From: Gammaproteobacteria bacterium
Lineage (GTDB): Bacteria > Pseudomonadota > Gammaproteobacteria > Pseudomonadales > Azotimanducaceae
Reading direction: 5' to 3'
Length of the DNA: 64,000 bases
Assembly: GCA_026708185.1 (NCBI GenBank)
Contig: JAPOVK010000050.1
Span: forward strand, 1-64,000
A program made the translations under genes and the position numbers. This document shows, in pieces, positions 19,425 through 28,329 of the stretch; positions within the stretch are counted from its first letter, which is position 1; the number at the start of each line of letters is the position of its first letter. Below the pieces are notes generated by a model. The model was not told the origin of the DNA. It was given only the letters and a program-made list of their open reading frames with translations, and made no database searches.

Positions 19425-22400
19425 ATGGGTCGATTGATGGTGTTCGCCTATTCCCCCCTCGCCGGCGTGGCGCTGGCGGAATTGCGGTCGCTGCGCCGCT
19501 CCGTCCGAACCTGGGTCTTCCTCGGCATCGGCATCGCCGTTGCGTTCACGGCGTACGGCTACTACAGCTACCTGCGTGACGCCTTCGCATTCAACCCGAA
19601 CGCGGGCTTCATGTCGCCCCGTTACACGTCCGCGTATTTCACGATCTACCTGTTGTGGCTCTTCATGGCCGCATTGGTCTTCCTTGCGTTCGACGGGCGT
19701 GGCCGCGACGAAAGGGAGGGGATTGCCGAGGTTGTCGATTCGCGACCGGTGCCGAACCTGGGCTTGTTGACCGGTCGGCTCGTCGCGGTCGTTTTCGTCG
19801 CGCTCGTCCCGCTGCTGGCCGGTCAGGTCCTGATCCAGGCTGTCGGCTTCGTCGCCCAGGCGAGCGGCTTCGACATGCTCGGACCCGTACAGGGCGTATC
19901 GCTCGCCACGTTCGTCCTGGTCGATGCGCTGCCCGCCCTGATCCTCTGGTCGGCCTTCGTGCTGTTCCTTGCGGCAGGCCTCAAGAACCGGCTGGCGGTG
20001 GCCGGCGTTGCCCTCGGGCTGTTGGGTGCGCACATGTGGGCGTTCGCGCTCGTCCCGAGCTACCTGCTCCCGGCCCTGTCGCCGATGACGGTTCACGACA
20101 TCTGGGCATCCGACTTGGCACCGCGGTTCCCGACCGCCGAGAGCTACTCGCAGCGCGTGTCGGAGGTGCTAGTGGCTGTTGGCTTTGTGCTCTTCGCGGC
20201 CAGCGTTTCGCGGCGCAAGGACGGGGCGTCGCGCGGTCGGCAGTTCGGCGTCGGCGTGATCGCCGTTGCCTTGGGAGTCGGCGGCATCGCGACGATCGCC
20301 TACCGCGCGCACGCGAACCTGGTCGAGCGTGGGGAGTGGTTGCAGACCCACGAGGCCGCCGCCGAGACGGGCGAGCCCGAGGCCAATTTGGAGCGCGTAC
20401 GGGCGGTGTTGTCCCTCGACCCGGGCGAGTCCCTGCAACTCGATGCGACGCTGCACATCCGGTCGGGCACGGGTTCGGCGGACATGACGTTCAGTCTGAA
20501 TCCCGGTTTGACCATAGAGGAGCTCACCGTGGACGGCGCTGCCGCGACCTACACGTTCGAGCATGGCCTTCTGACCGTTGCCATGCCGCCGTCGCCTGCC
20601 GGACGCGATGCACGCGTGCTGGCCATTCGCGCCGCGGGATTGCCTGACGCCGACTTCGCCTACCTGGACAGCGCCGTCGACTGGCGTCGCCGGTCGAGCC
20701 GCAACGGCATCCTGTGGTTGGGGACGCAGTCGGGCATCTTCGAGCGCCGATACGTGGCGCTGATGCCGGGCCAGCACTGGCTTCCCGCGCTAGGGGCCAA
20801 TCTCGAGGACAACGCCGGCCGGGATCCGTTCATGCTGGACCTCGAGGTGCGCGTGCCGGAGGCGTGGCTGGTCGCGGCGCCGGGACATCGGGAGACACTG
20901 AGCCCGGGGACATTCCGGTTCCAGCCGGTGGCGCCGGTCGCCCAGGTCGCGGTGTTCGCCGCTCCGTTCGTCCGCCGCGCGGCTACCGTCGCCGGCGTCG
21001 AGGTGGAACTGCTGTTGCACCCTGGCCACACAGACAACATCGATGACTTGGCGCCGGTTGCGGCCCCTCTCAAGGACCATCTCGCCGAGGCCTTGACGCA
21101 GGCGGAGGATCTCGGCGTGCCGTACCCGTACCGGACGTTGGTGGGCGTCGAAGTGCCGGGTCACCTGCGCGGATACGGGGGCGGCTGGGCGCTGGACACG
21201 GTGATGGGTTTGCCGGGCATGGTACTGGTCCGGGAGCACGGCATCCCCCAAGCCCGACTGCCGGTGTATTACCGGCCGTTGTCGGCGGATGGGGCGGACC
21301 AGAGGGCGGCCATGTATCTGATCGCGATGCTCTCCGTGTCGATCCGGGATGACAATGTTGTCCGCGGCATCGCGAGGAACATGTCGGTGTTCCAGGCCGC
21401 GGCCCGTGGGCGGGGCGCCACGGCGCTGGATTTCGTCGTCGAGACGCTTGCGCTGAAGCTACTTGGCGACACAGAGGGCGAGGTTGCGACCGCGCACAGC
21501 AACGACCTTGACGCCGGCTTCGGCGCGACGGTGTCCGGCATGATCCGGGGACTCACGCCCTCCGAGCCACCGCGGAGCGCGTTTCAGTCGCTGTGGTATC
21601 CGGAGCCTTCCTGGCAGGCTGTGCGCACCGAGTCCCTCGCCAACCTCGTGGATTCCGATAGCCCGTTGCAAGCCCTGCGGGTCTTCGGTGTGAAAGGCGA
21701 TGCGGTGGCGAGGATGATCAGGGACGGAATCGGTCGGGAGCGGACAGGCGCGTTGTTGTCCATCCTGCGACAACGGCATGGCGACGGCTACGATGCGGCC
21801 GACTTCGCCGCAGCCGCCCGGGAAGCCGATGCCGACCTCGACGCACTGCTCGGAGACTGGCTCAACCAGGCCGGCCTGCCGGGTTTCCTCGCGTCGCCAG
21901 CGACGGTCTATCGCCTGAGGGATGATGCCGACGGTCAGCCGCGCTACCAGATTCGCCTTCACGTGCGCAACGACGAGCCCTATCCAGGCCTCGTGGCGCT
22001 GGCGCCGCACTTTTCCGGTGCAACCGGCGGTCGGGGGGATCCGGTTCCCATCCCGGGGCGGACCAGTGCCGAGCTTGGCTTGGTGGTCGCCCAGGCGCCA
22101 GAGCACTTCTGGCTGATGCCGTACCTGTCGCTGAACGGTTTCCCCGTCCCTGTGGCACTCCAGAACGACGATGCCGAGGGCGCTCGCGACGTCGCCCCCT
22201 TGGTCGGCGCGCGACCGAGCGACTGGGTGCCGCCGGTTCCCGATGGGATCATCGTTGACGACCTCGATTCTGGCTTCTCGGTCGTCCTCGGCGACGTCTC
22301 GCGGCTTGGCGGAGAGAGGTCACGGCAGCGGCCGGGGACGTCTGATCAGGACTTGCCACCGTACTCCGTGCGCCCAGGAACGTGGATTCGCGCGGCCATA

Positions 22401-22790
22401 CCCGGCGCCTGGGGAAAGTACCGGCGTACGACCGCTGGTGCGCTGCCGGGCGACCAGGGTGCCGTCGCGGTCTTCGAGGCCGAGTTGACCGAGGCCGGTC
22501 GCTGGCGTCTCGATTTCCACGTACCGGAGGCCGAAGTCCCGATGTCGTTCGGAAGCGCCCCGGCCCGATCCTGGCGCGTGTTCGGCGTGCTTGGGCCGAT
22601 GGCAATGCGCCTCGTGCTCGGTGACACCGGAACCCAGGTCGACTTCGACGCCGGCGCGGCAGAACCAGGCTGGAACAAGCTCGGCGAGTTCGAGATCGGC
22701 GATTCACGCGATGCACGCCTTGAGGTGTCGACCCGCACGCCAGGGGAAATGGTGGTCGCCGACGCGATCCGCTGGACGAAGGTTGAATAG
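19425..22790 (+). CDS. Giant ABC-2-type permease / M1-aminopeptidase-like / golvesin-like fusion without HEXXH
   Basis: Multi-TM N-terminus; PYPYRTLVGVEVPGHLRGYGGGWALDTVMGLPGMVLVREHG M1-like region; C-terminal LTEAGRWRLDFHVPEAE...WNKLGEFEIGDSRDARLEVSTRTPGEMVVADAIRW. Confidence 0.7.
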   Translation: MGRLMVFAYSPLAGVALAELRSLRRSVRTWVFLGIGIAVAFTAYGYYSYLRDAFAFNPNAGFMSPRYTSAYFTIYLLWLFMAALVFLAFDGRGRDEREGIAEVVDSRPVPNLGLLTGRLVAVVFVALVPLLAGQVLIQAVGFVAQASGFDMLGPVQGVSLATFVLVDALPALILWSAFVLFLAAGLKNRLAVAGVALGLLGAHMWAFALVPSYLLPALSPMTVHDIWASDLAPRFPTAESYSQRVSEVLVAVGFVLFAASVSRRKDGASRGRQFGVGVIAVALGVGGIATIAYRAHANLVERGEWLQTHEAAAETGEPEANLERVRAVLSLDPGESLQLDATLHIRSGTGSADMTFSLNPGLTIEELTVDGAAATYTFEHGLLTVAMPPSPAGRDARVLAIRAAGLPDADFAYLDSAVDWRRRSSRNGILWLGTQSGIFERRYVALMPGQHWLPALGANLEDNAGRDPFMLDLEVRVPEAWLVAAPGHRETLSPGTFRFQPVAPVAQVAVFAAPFVRRAATVAGVEVELLLHPGHTDNIDDLAPVAAPLKDHLAEALTQAEDLGVPYPYRTLVGVEVPGHLRGYGGGWALDTVMGLPGMVLVREHGIPQARLPVYYRPLSADGADQRAAMYLIAMLSVSIRDDNVVRGIARNMSVFQAAARGRGATALDFVVETLALKLLGDTEGEVATAHSNDLDAGFGATVSGMIRGLTPSEPPRSAFQSLWYPEPSWQAVRTESLANLVDSDSPLQALRVFGVKGDAVARMIRDGIGRERTGALLSILRQRHGDGYDAADFAAAAREADADLDALLGDWLNQAGLPGFLASPATVYRLRDDADGQPRYQIRLHVRNDEPYPGLVALAPHFSGATGGRGDPVPIPGRTSAELGLVVAQAPEHFWLMPYLSLNGFPVPVALQNDDAEGARDVAPLVGARPSDWVPPVPDGIIVDDLDSGFSVVLGDVSRLGGERSRQRPGTSDQDLPPYSVRPGTWIRAAIPGAWGKYRRTTAGALPGDQGAVAVFEAELTEAGRWRLDFHVPEAEVPMSFGSAPARSWRVFGVLGPMAMRLVLGDTGTQVDFDAGAAEPGWNKLGEFEIGDSRDARLEVSTRTPGEMVVADAIRWTKVE

Positions 22791-22876
22791 GTTCAATAGG
22801 TGGCCAGACCGCAGGTTGAACTTAGCGCAAACACGGTAGTCCTATGGGCAGGATGCGGACTACACCCCCTCCGGGG

Positions 22877-22901
22877 CAATTGGAGAGCAGCACACCAATT
22901 G
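22877..22901. repeat. Short hairpin in convergent intergenic region
   Basis: caattgg-11 nt-ccaattg. Confidence 0.5.
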
Positions 22902-22914
22902 ACAGGCCGATCCC

Positions 22915-22962
22915 GCCCCGGCGATAACGCTCCCCTCCCTCCCCAACGCCTATCGCCGGGGC
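22915..22962. terminator. Candidate bidirectional terminator/hairpin between convergent genes
   Basis: GCCCCGGCGATA (22915-22926) / TATCGCCGGGGC (22951-22962), perfect 12-bp stem. Confidence 0.6.
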
Positions 22963-23020
22963 TTCTTCTCCGGCCTTGTTGAGCTGCAGGATGCGGACGG
23001 GGACGTCCGCGTACCACACG

Positions 23021-26000
23021 CTATTGCGGTAGGGGTTGGCGGGGCCTGGAGAGCAGGCGCTTGGCTAACTCCCTGACGGTCGTCGGGGCCCGCGCGATGG
23101 CCTGCATGTAGGGCTGATGCGGCAGCGCCAGCATGGCCGGGGTCGCGACCAGCGTGAGGAGCGTTGCGAAGGTCAGCCCGGAGACGATGGCCTGGGCCAG
23201 CGGTACCCAGAATCCGGAGAGCTGGCCACCGTAGATGATCGTGCGATTGATGAAGTCGATCGACAGGTGGCTGGCGAGCGGCAGCAGGCCGAACACCGTG
23301 GTCACCGTGGTGAGAAGCACGGGCCGGAAGCGCTGAGCGCCGGTGCGCACGATCAGCGAGATCTGGTCGAGTTCCGGGTGGCGTTTGCGGATGTGGTTAT
23401 AGGTGTCGATCAGCACGATGTTGTTGTTCACAACGATCCCCGCCAAGGCAACCACACCGACACCGGTCAGGATCGCGCTGAACGGCATGCGGGTGACCAG
23501 GAGGCCGATCAGCACACCGGCCGTCGACATGACGACCGCGATGAGGATCAACAGGCTCTGGTAGAGGCTGTTGAACTGGGTCACCAGCAGCACGAACATC
23601 AGCAGCAGGGACATGGTCATGGCCACGACGATGAAGGCGATGGACTCGGCCTGCTCCTCGTTGGCGCCACGGAAGGCAACATCGACGCGCGAGTCCAAGT
23701 CCGTCTGGTCGAGCCAGGCCTGGATTTCCTTCACCTTGTCGTCGGCGAGTACACCCGGGGCGACGTTGGCGCGAATGAACATGACGACGCGACCGTCGAT
23801 GCGCTCGATGCTGTCGAGGTTGGGAACCGCTTCGCGGCGAACGAAGTTGGAGATTGGCACCAGTCCCTTGGATGTCGTGATCCGCAAGTCGTCCAAGGCG
23901 CTCAAGCCCCGCGCACTGGGCGGGTAACGCACGCGGATGTCCACCGCGTCGTCGGCCGTGTCCGGCCGGTACTGGCCGACGAGGACGCCATTGGTCACGA
24001 GTTCGACAGCGCGACCCACGAGGGAGACGTCGGCGTTGTAGAGCGCCGCTTGCGCCCGGTCGACGCTGATCTGCCATTCGACGCCGGGCAGGGACCGCGT
24101 ATCCTCGATGTCGCGCAACCCCTCGACCTCGCTGTCCATGTAGTCCCGCACGCGCTTCACCACGGGCCCGATCAGGGTCTTGTCGTCCGCCGTGAACTGG
24201 ATCTGGACCGGCTTGCCGACGGGCGGCCCGTCCTCCTGCTTCTGAACGTCGACGCCGATGCCGACGAGGCTCGCCGTCCGCACCCGCACCTCCTCGAGGA
24301 TCTCGCGGCCGGTGAGCTCGCGCTCGAACTGCTCGTGCAACTCGATGAACATCGTGCCCACGGTGTCGGAGGCGTCGCTAGAACCACCGATCCCGGTGCC
24401 GCCGGAGCCGCCACCGGCTTGCACCCACGTGTTGACGCTCTTGATGCCGGGGATCTCCAGGATGCGTTGCTCCACCTCCCGGACGAGTGCGAATGTCTCG
24501 ACCGCCGCTAGGTTGCCGCGGGCGCGAACCGACACGCGAGCGTACGACGGGTCCGTGTCGGAGAAGAAGGTCATGCCGCGCCCGTACTCGCCGTACGCGA
24601 CGAAGGACGCAACCAGGATGGCGACCGTGGCCAGCACGGTGAGCCCGGCGTGTCGGCACGTCGTTCGCAGTAGACGTGCGTAGATCCCGGTGAAGCCTTG
24701 GAGCTGGGTTGGGTCCCCGTCCTCGAGCAACCTGAGCGTGCGTCGGGAGCGGTCGTTGTGCGGGCTCGGCTTGCCGAAGGTGGCGCCGACGGTCGGGCCG
24801 AAGACCAACGCGTAGAGCAGCGATCCCGTCAAGACGAAGAACACGGTGACGGGCAGGTAGCGCATGAACTTCCCGGACACACCGGGCCAGAACATCAGCG
24901 GCAGGAACGCCGCCAGCGTGGTCGCCACCGACGCCGCAACCGGCCAGAACATCCTTGTGGCCGAGTTGGCGTAGGCCTCGCGCGGCGACATGCCCTCGGC
25001 CATCTTGCGGTCGGCATACTCGGTGATCACGATCGCGCCGTCGATGAGCATGCCGAGGCCGAGCAGCATGCCGAACATGACCATGAAGTTGAACGTGTAG
25101 CCGAGGAGCCACACGAAGACCAGCGCGAAAAGGAACGATACGGGGATCGCCGCGCCCACGATCAGGCCGCTGCGCAGGCCGAGCGCCGCCACCACCAGCA
25201 CCATCACCATGGCGAGCGCGGTGACGATGTTGCCCTGCAGTTCGTTCACTTGGTCGCGTGCGAAGGGCGCCTGGTCCTGGGTGTAGAACAACTCGACGCG
25301 GCTCGGCAGTCGGTCGCGGTAGCTCTCGACGACGGCGCGCACCTGGGCAACCGTGTCGACGAGGTTCGCGTTCGCGCGCTTGGCGACGTCGAGGGAGATC
25401 GTGTCCTTGCCGTTCACCCGCGCGAAACGGTTGCGGTCCTTGAATGTCCGGCGGATATCGGCGATGTCGCTCAAGGTCACTACGGAGTCGCCGTTCGCCT
25501 TCACCGGCAAGTCGACGATGTCGGCCGCATCCTCGATGACGCTCGGCACCTTGACAGCCATGCGGCCCGCGCCCGTGTCGAGCGAACCGGCGGCGATCAA
25601 CCGGTTGTTGCGGACCACGGTGTTGAAGAGCTGCTCGCTGCCGACCTCGTAGGTCTCCATGGCGGCGGGGTCGATGACCACTTCGAGAAGCTCCTCGCGC
25701 TCGCCCTGCAGTTGGACCTCCAAGACGTCGGGCAAGGCCTTGATGTCATCGCGGAGCTCTTGCGCCAGGTTGTAGATCACGCGTTCGCGGACGCCGTCGC
25801 CGACCAGGTTGACTTGGATGATGGCGAAGCCGGAGGCGCTCATCTCGAGGATGAAGGGCTCTTCGGCGCTGGTCGGGAACCACGGCTTGGCGCGGTCGAC
25901 GGCGGCACGCACGTCGTTCAGGGCTTCGTCCAGGTCGTAGTCGGCGTCGAACTCCACCGACATCCGCGCCATGCCCTGGTAGGCGTAGGCGCGCACTTCC

Positions 26001-26239
26001 TCGACGCCTTCGACCGTGCGCATCTCCACTTCCAGCGGTTTGACGAGCAGGCGTTCGGCATCCTCCGGAGAGATGCCCTCGTGCGGCACCGAGACCATGA
26101 ACACCGGCACCTCGATGTTCGGCGACGACTCGATGGGGATCGCGATCCGCGCGGCGACGCCAGCGAAGACCACCATCATCATCAGCAGCAAGGTGGTCCG
26201 CGAGCGCTGAACCGCGGCGTCGATGAGGGGATTGGTCAT
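23021..26239 (-). CDS. Efflux RND transporter permease subunit
   Basis: VFAGVAARIAIPIESSPNIEVPVFMVSVPHEGISPEDAERLLVKPLE; GLGMLIDGAIVITEY; about 1,070 aa. Confidence 0.95.
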   Translation of the reverse strand: MTNPLIDAAVQRSRTTLLLMMMVVFAGVAARIAIPIESSPNIEVPVFMVSVPHEGISPEDAERLLVKPLEVEMRTVEGVEEVRAYAYQGMARMSVEFDADYDLDEALNDVRAAVDRAKPWFPTSAEEPFILEMSASGFAIIQVNLVGDGVRERVIYNLAQELRDDIKALPDVLEVQLQGEREELLEVVIDPAAMETYEVGSEQLFNTVVRNNRLIAAGSLDTGAGRMAVKVPSVIEDAADIVDLPVKANGDSVVTLSDIADIRRTFKDRNRFARVNGKDTISLDVAKRANANLVDTVAQVRAVVESYRDRLPSRVELFYTQDQAPFARDQVNELQGNIVTALAMVMVLVVAALGLRSGLIVGAAIPVSFLFALVFVWLLGYTFNFMVMFGMLLGLGMLIDGAIVITEYADRKMAEGMSPREAYANSATRMFWPVAASVATTLAAFLPLMFWPGVSGKFMRYLPVTVFFVLTGSLLYALVFGPTVGATFGKPSPHNDRSRRTLRLLEDGDPTQLQGFTGIYARLLRTTCRHAGLTVLATVAILVASFVAYGEYGRGMTFFSDTDPSYARVSVRARGNLAAVETFALVREVEQRILEIPGIKSVNTWVQAGGGSGGTGIGGSSDASDTVGTMFIELHEQFERELTGREILEEVRVRTASLVGIGVDVQKQEDGPPVGKPVQIQFTADDKTLIGPVVKRVRDYMDSEVEGLRDIEDTRSLPGVEWQISVDRAQAALYNADVSLVGRAVELVTNGVLVGQYRPDTADDAVDIRVRYPPSARGLSALDDLRITTSKGLVPISNFVRREAVPNLDSIERIDGRVVMFIRANVAPGVLADDKVKEIQAWLDQTDLDSRVDVAFRGANEEQAESIAFIVVAMTMSLLLMFVLLVTQFNSLYQSLLILIAVVMSTAGVLIGLLVTRMPFSAILTGVGVVALAGIVVNNNIVLIDTYNHIRKRHPELDQISLIVRTGAQRFRPVLLTTVTTVFGLLPLASHLSIDFINRTIIYGGQLSGFWVPLAQAIVSGLTFATLLTLVATPAMLALPHQPYMQAIARAPTTVRELAKRLLSRPRQPLPQ

Positions 26240-27396
26240 GAAGGACCGGCGGCTGCGCCTTCTCCGTGCGCGAGTATGGGGAGCTCGTCGGGACTGCCGT
26301 CGGCGCCGGGTGCCTGCATCTCCACAGCGACCCGTTGCCCCGCAACGACGTACTCTTGGCCGACGGTGATCAGTGTGGTCTCCCACGGCAGCCCGGTGAC
26401 CCAGGCACCATCGTGTTCGTCGGCCACCACGTTGACGTGCTGAAAGCGGACCCGCTGGTCGGCATCCACGATTCGCACGCCCAGACGGCCCTCGTCGTCG
26501 AGGGCGAACAGCGCCGGCGAGATCTTGTGCGCGAGCAGCTCGCCGACGCGGATATTGATTTCGGTGGTGACGCCGCTGCGCAACGCGTAGTCCGGGTTCG
26601 GCACGGTGATCTCGATGCGGTACGTCCGTGTCTCGGGCTCGGCCTGCTGGCCCACGAAGGAGATCGGCCCGGTCACTCCTGCGCCGGTCGCGAGTCTCCC
26701 CGTGGTGGGAGACCCGACCGATACGCGATAGACGTCCCGCTCGGCGATCTGGCCGACCAGCAGCATCGGGTCGAGATCGACGATGCGCGCGCAGGCCGTG
26801 CCGGATTGCGCATAGTCGCCGACTTCAAGCTCCACATCCTCGACGATGCCGTCGAAGGGTGCGCGGATGAAGGTCCGCTCGAGGTCGAGAGCCGCCGCTT
26901 CAAGCTGCGCCTGGGCCGTCGCGAGCCGTGCACGTGCCTGGGCGATTGCGGTCGCCGACTGAAAGCCCCGATCCTTGAGCTTCAGGCTGCCGAGGTACTC
27001 GAGTCGCGCTTGGTTGACGCCCTCCTTGCCCTGGGTGATACGGGCCTGGCGGTCTTCCACGGCGATTTGGCACAAGAGATCGCCGGTCTCAACCCGGTCG
27101 CCGCGCTCGACCGGGCGGGCGACCACCCGGCCCCGCGTTTCCGCCTGCACGGCAACCGTGCGCTTGTTCTCCGTGCGACCGCGCACGGAGATCTGTTCGG
27201 GACGCGTGCGCGCGTGGATGACCTTTGCCCGGACGGCCGTCGGCGCCTTGTCGTCGGCGCTCCCGGCGAGCAGTGTATTGGCTTCGGCCAGCGACGGGTG
27301 TTCCGAGACACCTTCTTCTGCGGTCAGGAAACCCGACAGCAGCCAGATTGCGACCGCAACAGTGATGACGAGGGCGGTGATGTAAGTGCCGCGCAT
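26236..27396 (-). CDS. Efflux RND transporter periplasmic adaptor subunit
   Basis: VAVQAETRGRVVARPVERGDRVETGDLLCQI; FIRAPFDGIVEDVELEVGDYAQ; overlaps the RND start. Confidence 0.93.
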   Translation of the reverse strand: MRGTYITALVITVAVAIWLLSGFLTAEEGVSEHPSLAEANTLLAGSADDKAPTAVRAKVIHARTRPEQISVRGRTENKRTVAVQAETRGRVVARPVERGDRVETGDLLCQIAVEDRQARITQGKEGVNQARLEYLGSLKLKDRGFQSATAIAQARARLATAQAQLEAAALDLERTFIRAPFDGIVEDVELEVGDYAQSGTACARIVDLDPMLLVGQIAERDVYRVSVGSPTTGRLATGAGVTGPISFVGQQAEPETRTYRIEITVPNPDYALRSGVTTEINIRVGELLAHKISPALFALDDEGRLGVRIVDADQRVRFQHVNVVADEHDGAWVTGLPWETTLITVGQEYVVAGQRVAVEMQAPGADGSPDELPILAHGEGAAAGPS

Positions 27397-27477
27397 GGAA
27401 GTCCAGCGGAGTGGATTGCTACCAAAAGTAACACATTAGGCCTGCCGCACGCGAGAGCGGCCAGCCAGCGGCAATCG

Positions 27478-27897
27478 CTACCACTCGCCCGTATTGGGCA
27501 TGGAGGCCCAAGGCTCCTTCTGCGGCAGCGGCGCGCCGTCCTGCAGCAACTCAACCGAGATGTTGTCGGGCGACCGGACGAACGCCATGTAGCCGTCGCG
27601 CGGCGGTCGGTTGATGGTCACGCCGCCGGCCATCAGGCGCTCGCAGAGCGCGTAGATGTCGTCCACGCGATAGGCCAGGTGGCCGAAATTGCGGCCCCCG
27701 GCGAGCGTTTCCGGGTCCCAGTTGTAGGTCAGCTCGACCTGTGCCTCGCTGTCGCCGGGTGCGGCGAGGAAGACGAGCGAGAACCGCCCTCCTTCGTTGT
27801 CGATGCGTCGCAGTTCCTCGAGGCCGAGTTTGTTGCAGTAGAAGTCGAGAGACGCGTCGAGGTCGGCAACGCGAACCATGGTGTGGAGGTATTTCAT
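27478..27897 (-). CDS. gloA: Lactoylglutathione lyase (glyoxalase I)
   Basis: MKYLHTMVRVADLDASLDFYCNKLGLEELRRIDNEGGRFSLVFL...VELTYNWD...NFGHLAYRVDDIY. Confidence 0.92.
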   Translation of the reverse strand: MKYLHTMVRVADLDASLDFYCNKLGLEELRRIDNEGGRFSLVFLAAPGDSEAQVELTYNWDPETLAGGRNFGHLAYRVDDIYALCERLMAGGVTINRPPRDGYMAFVRSPDNISVELLQDGAPLPQKEPWASMPNTGEW

Positions 27898-28005
27898 GGT
27901 GAGTCGATCAGGCGGATGTGGCCTACAAGAATAGCCGATCGGACAGCAGCGAGGCGAAGGCACCGGCGGCATCCAAGCTGCGGCCTTGGCGGTGGCTACA
28001 AGAGA

Positions 28006-28086
28006 GAGCCCTCGGCCGGGGAGCGCGAGGGGCTTGCCCCTCGCAGGAGCCCTCAGCCGGGGAGCGCGAGGGGCTTGCCCCTCGCA
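28006..28086. repeat. Two copies of a 40-bp form of the repeat at 1-165
   Basis: gagccctc(g/a)gccggggagcgcgaggggcttgcccctcgc twice; core matches positions 1-165 except CTTG for CCTG. Confidence 0.95.
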
Positions 28087-28095
28087 CAAAGAAAG

Positions 28096-28119
28096 ATGCC
28101 CCGGCCGAAGCCGGGGCAT
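28096..28119. terminator. Strong stem-loop, 10-bp stem with CGAA tetraloop
   Basis: ATGCCCCGGC-CGAA-GCCGGGGCAT. Confidence 0.65.
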
Positions 28120-28120
28120 T

Positions 28121-28145
28121 CCAGGGGGGCGACGCGTCCCCCTGG
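28121..28145. repeat. Second adjacent stem-loop
   Basis: CCAGGGGG-gcgacgcgt-CCCCCTGG. Confidence 0.6.
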
Positions 28146-28329
28146 TTCAAGGGGAGAGCAATGGAGAACTCGTCGCGAGGCAGTACTTTACGGTCGGATT
28201 GTGAATGGCTGTGCAAGGAATAGTGGAATTCCCGTGGACTACTGCTTGTAGCGTCCGATCTCAAGGCGAAACGCACATGTCGGACGCGGGCTAAGATGCG
28301 CGCACAGGCGTTGACTGCGGAGCAAGGGC

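Noticed and set aside
24698-26443. 581-aa plus-strand ORF opposite the RND permease
   Set aside because: Antisense shadow of a strongly supported RND gene; His/Val/Asp/Glu-rich composition typical of high-GC antisense frames.
26266-28251. 661-aa plus-strand ORF
   Set aside because: Runs antisense to the RND adaptor and gloA, both of which have clear motifs; no recognisable domain.
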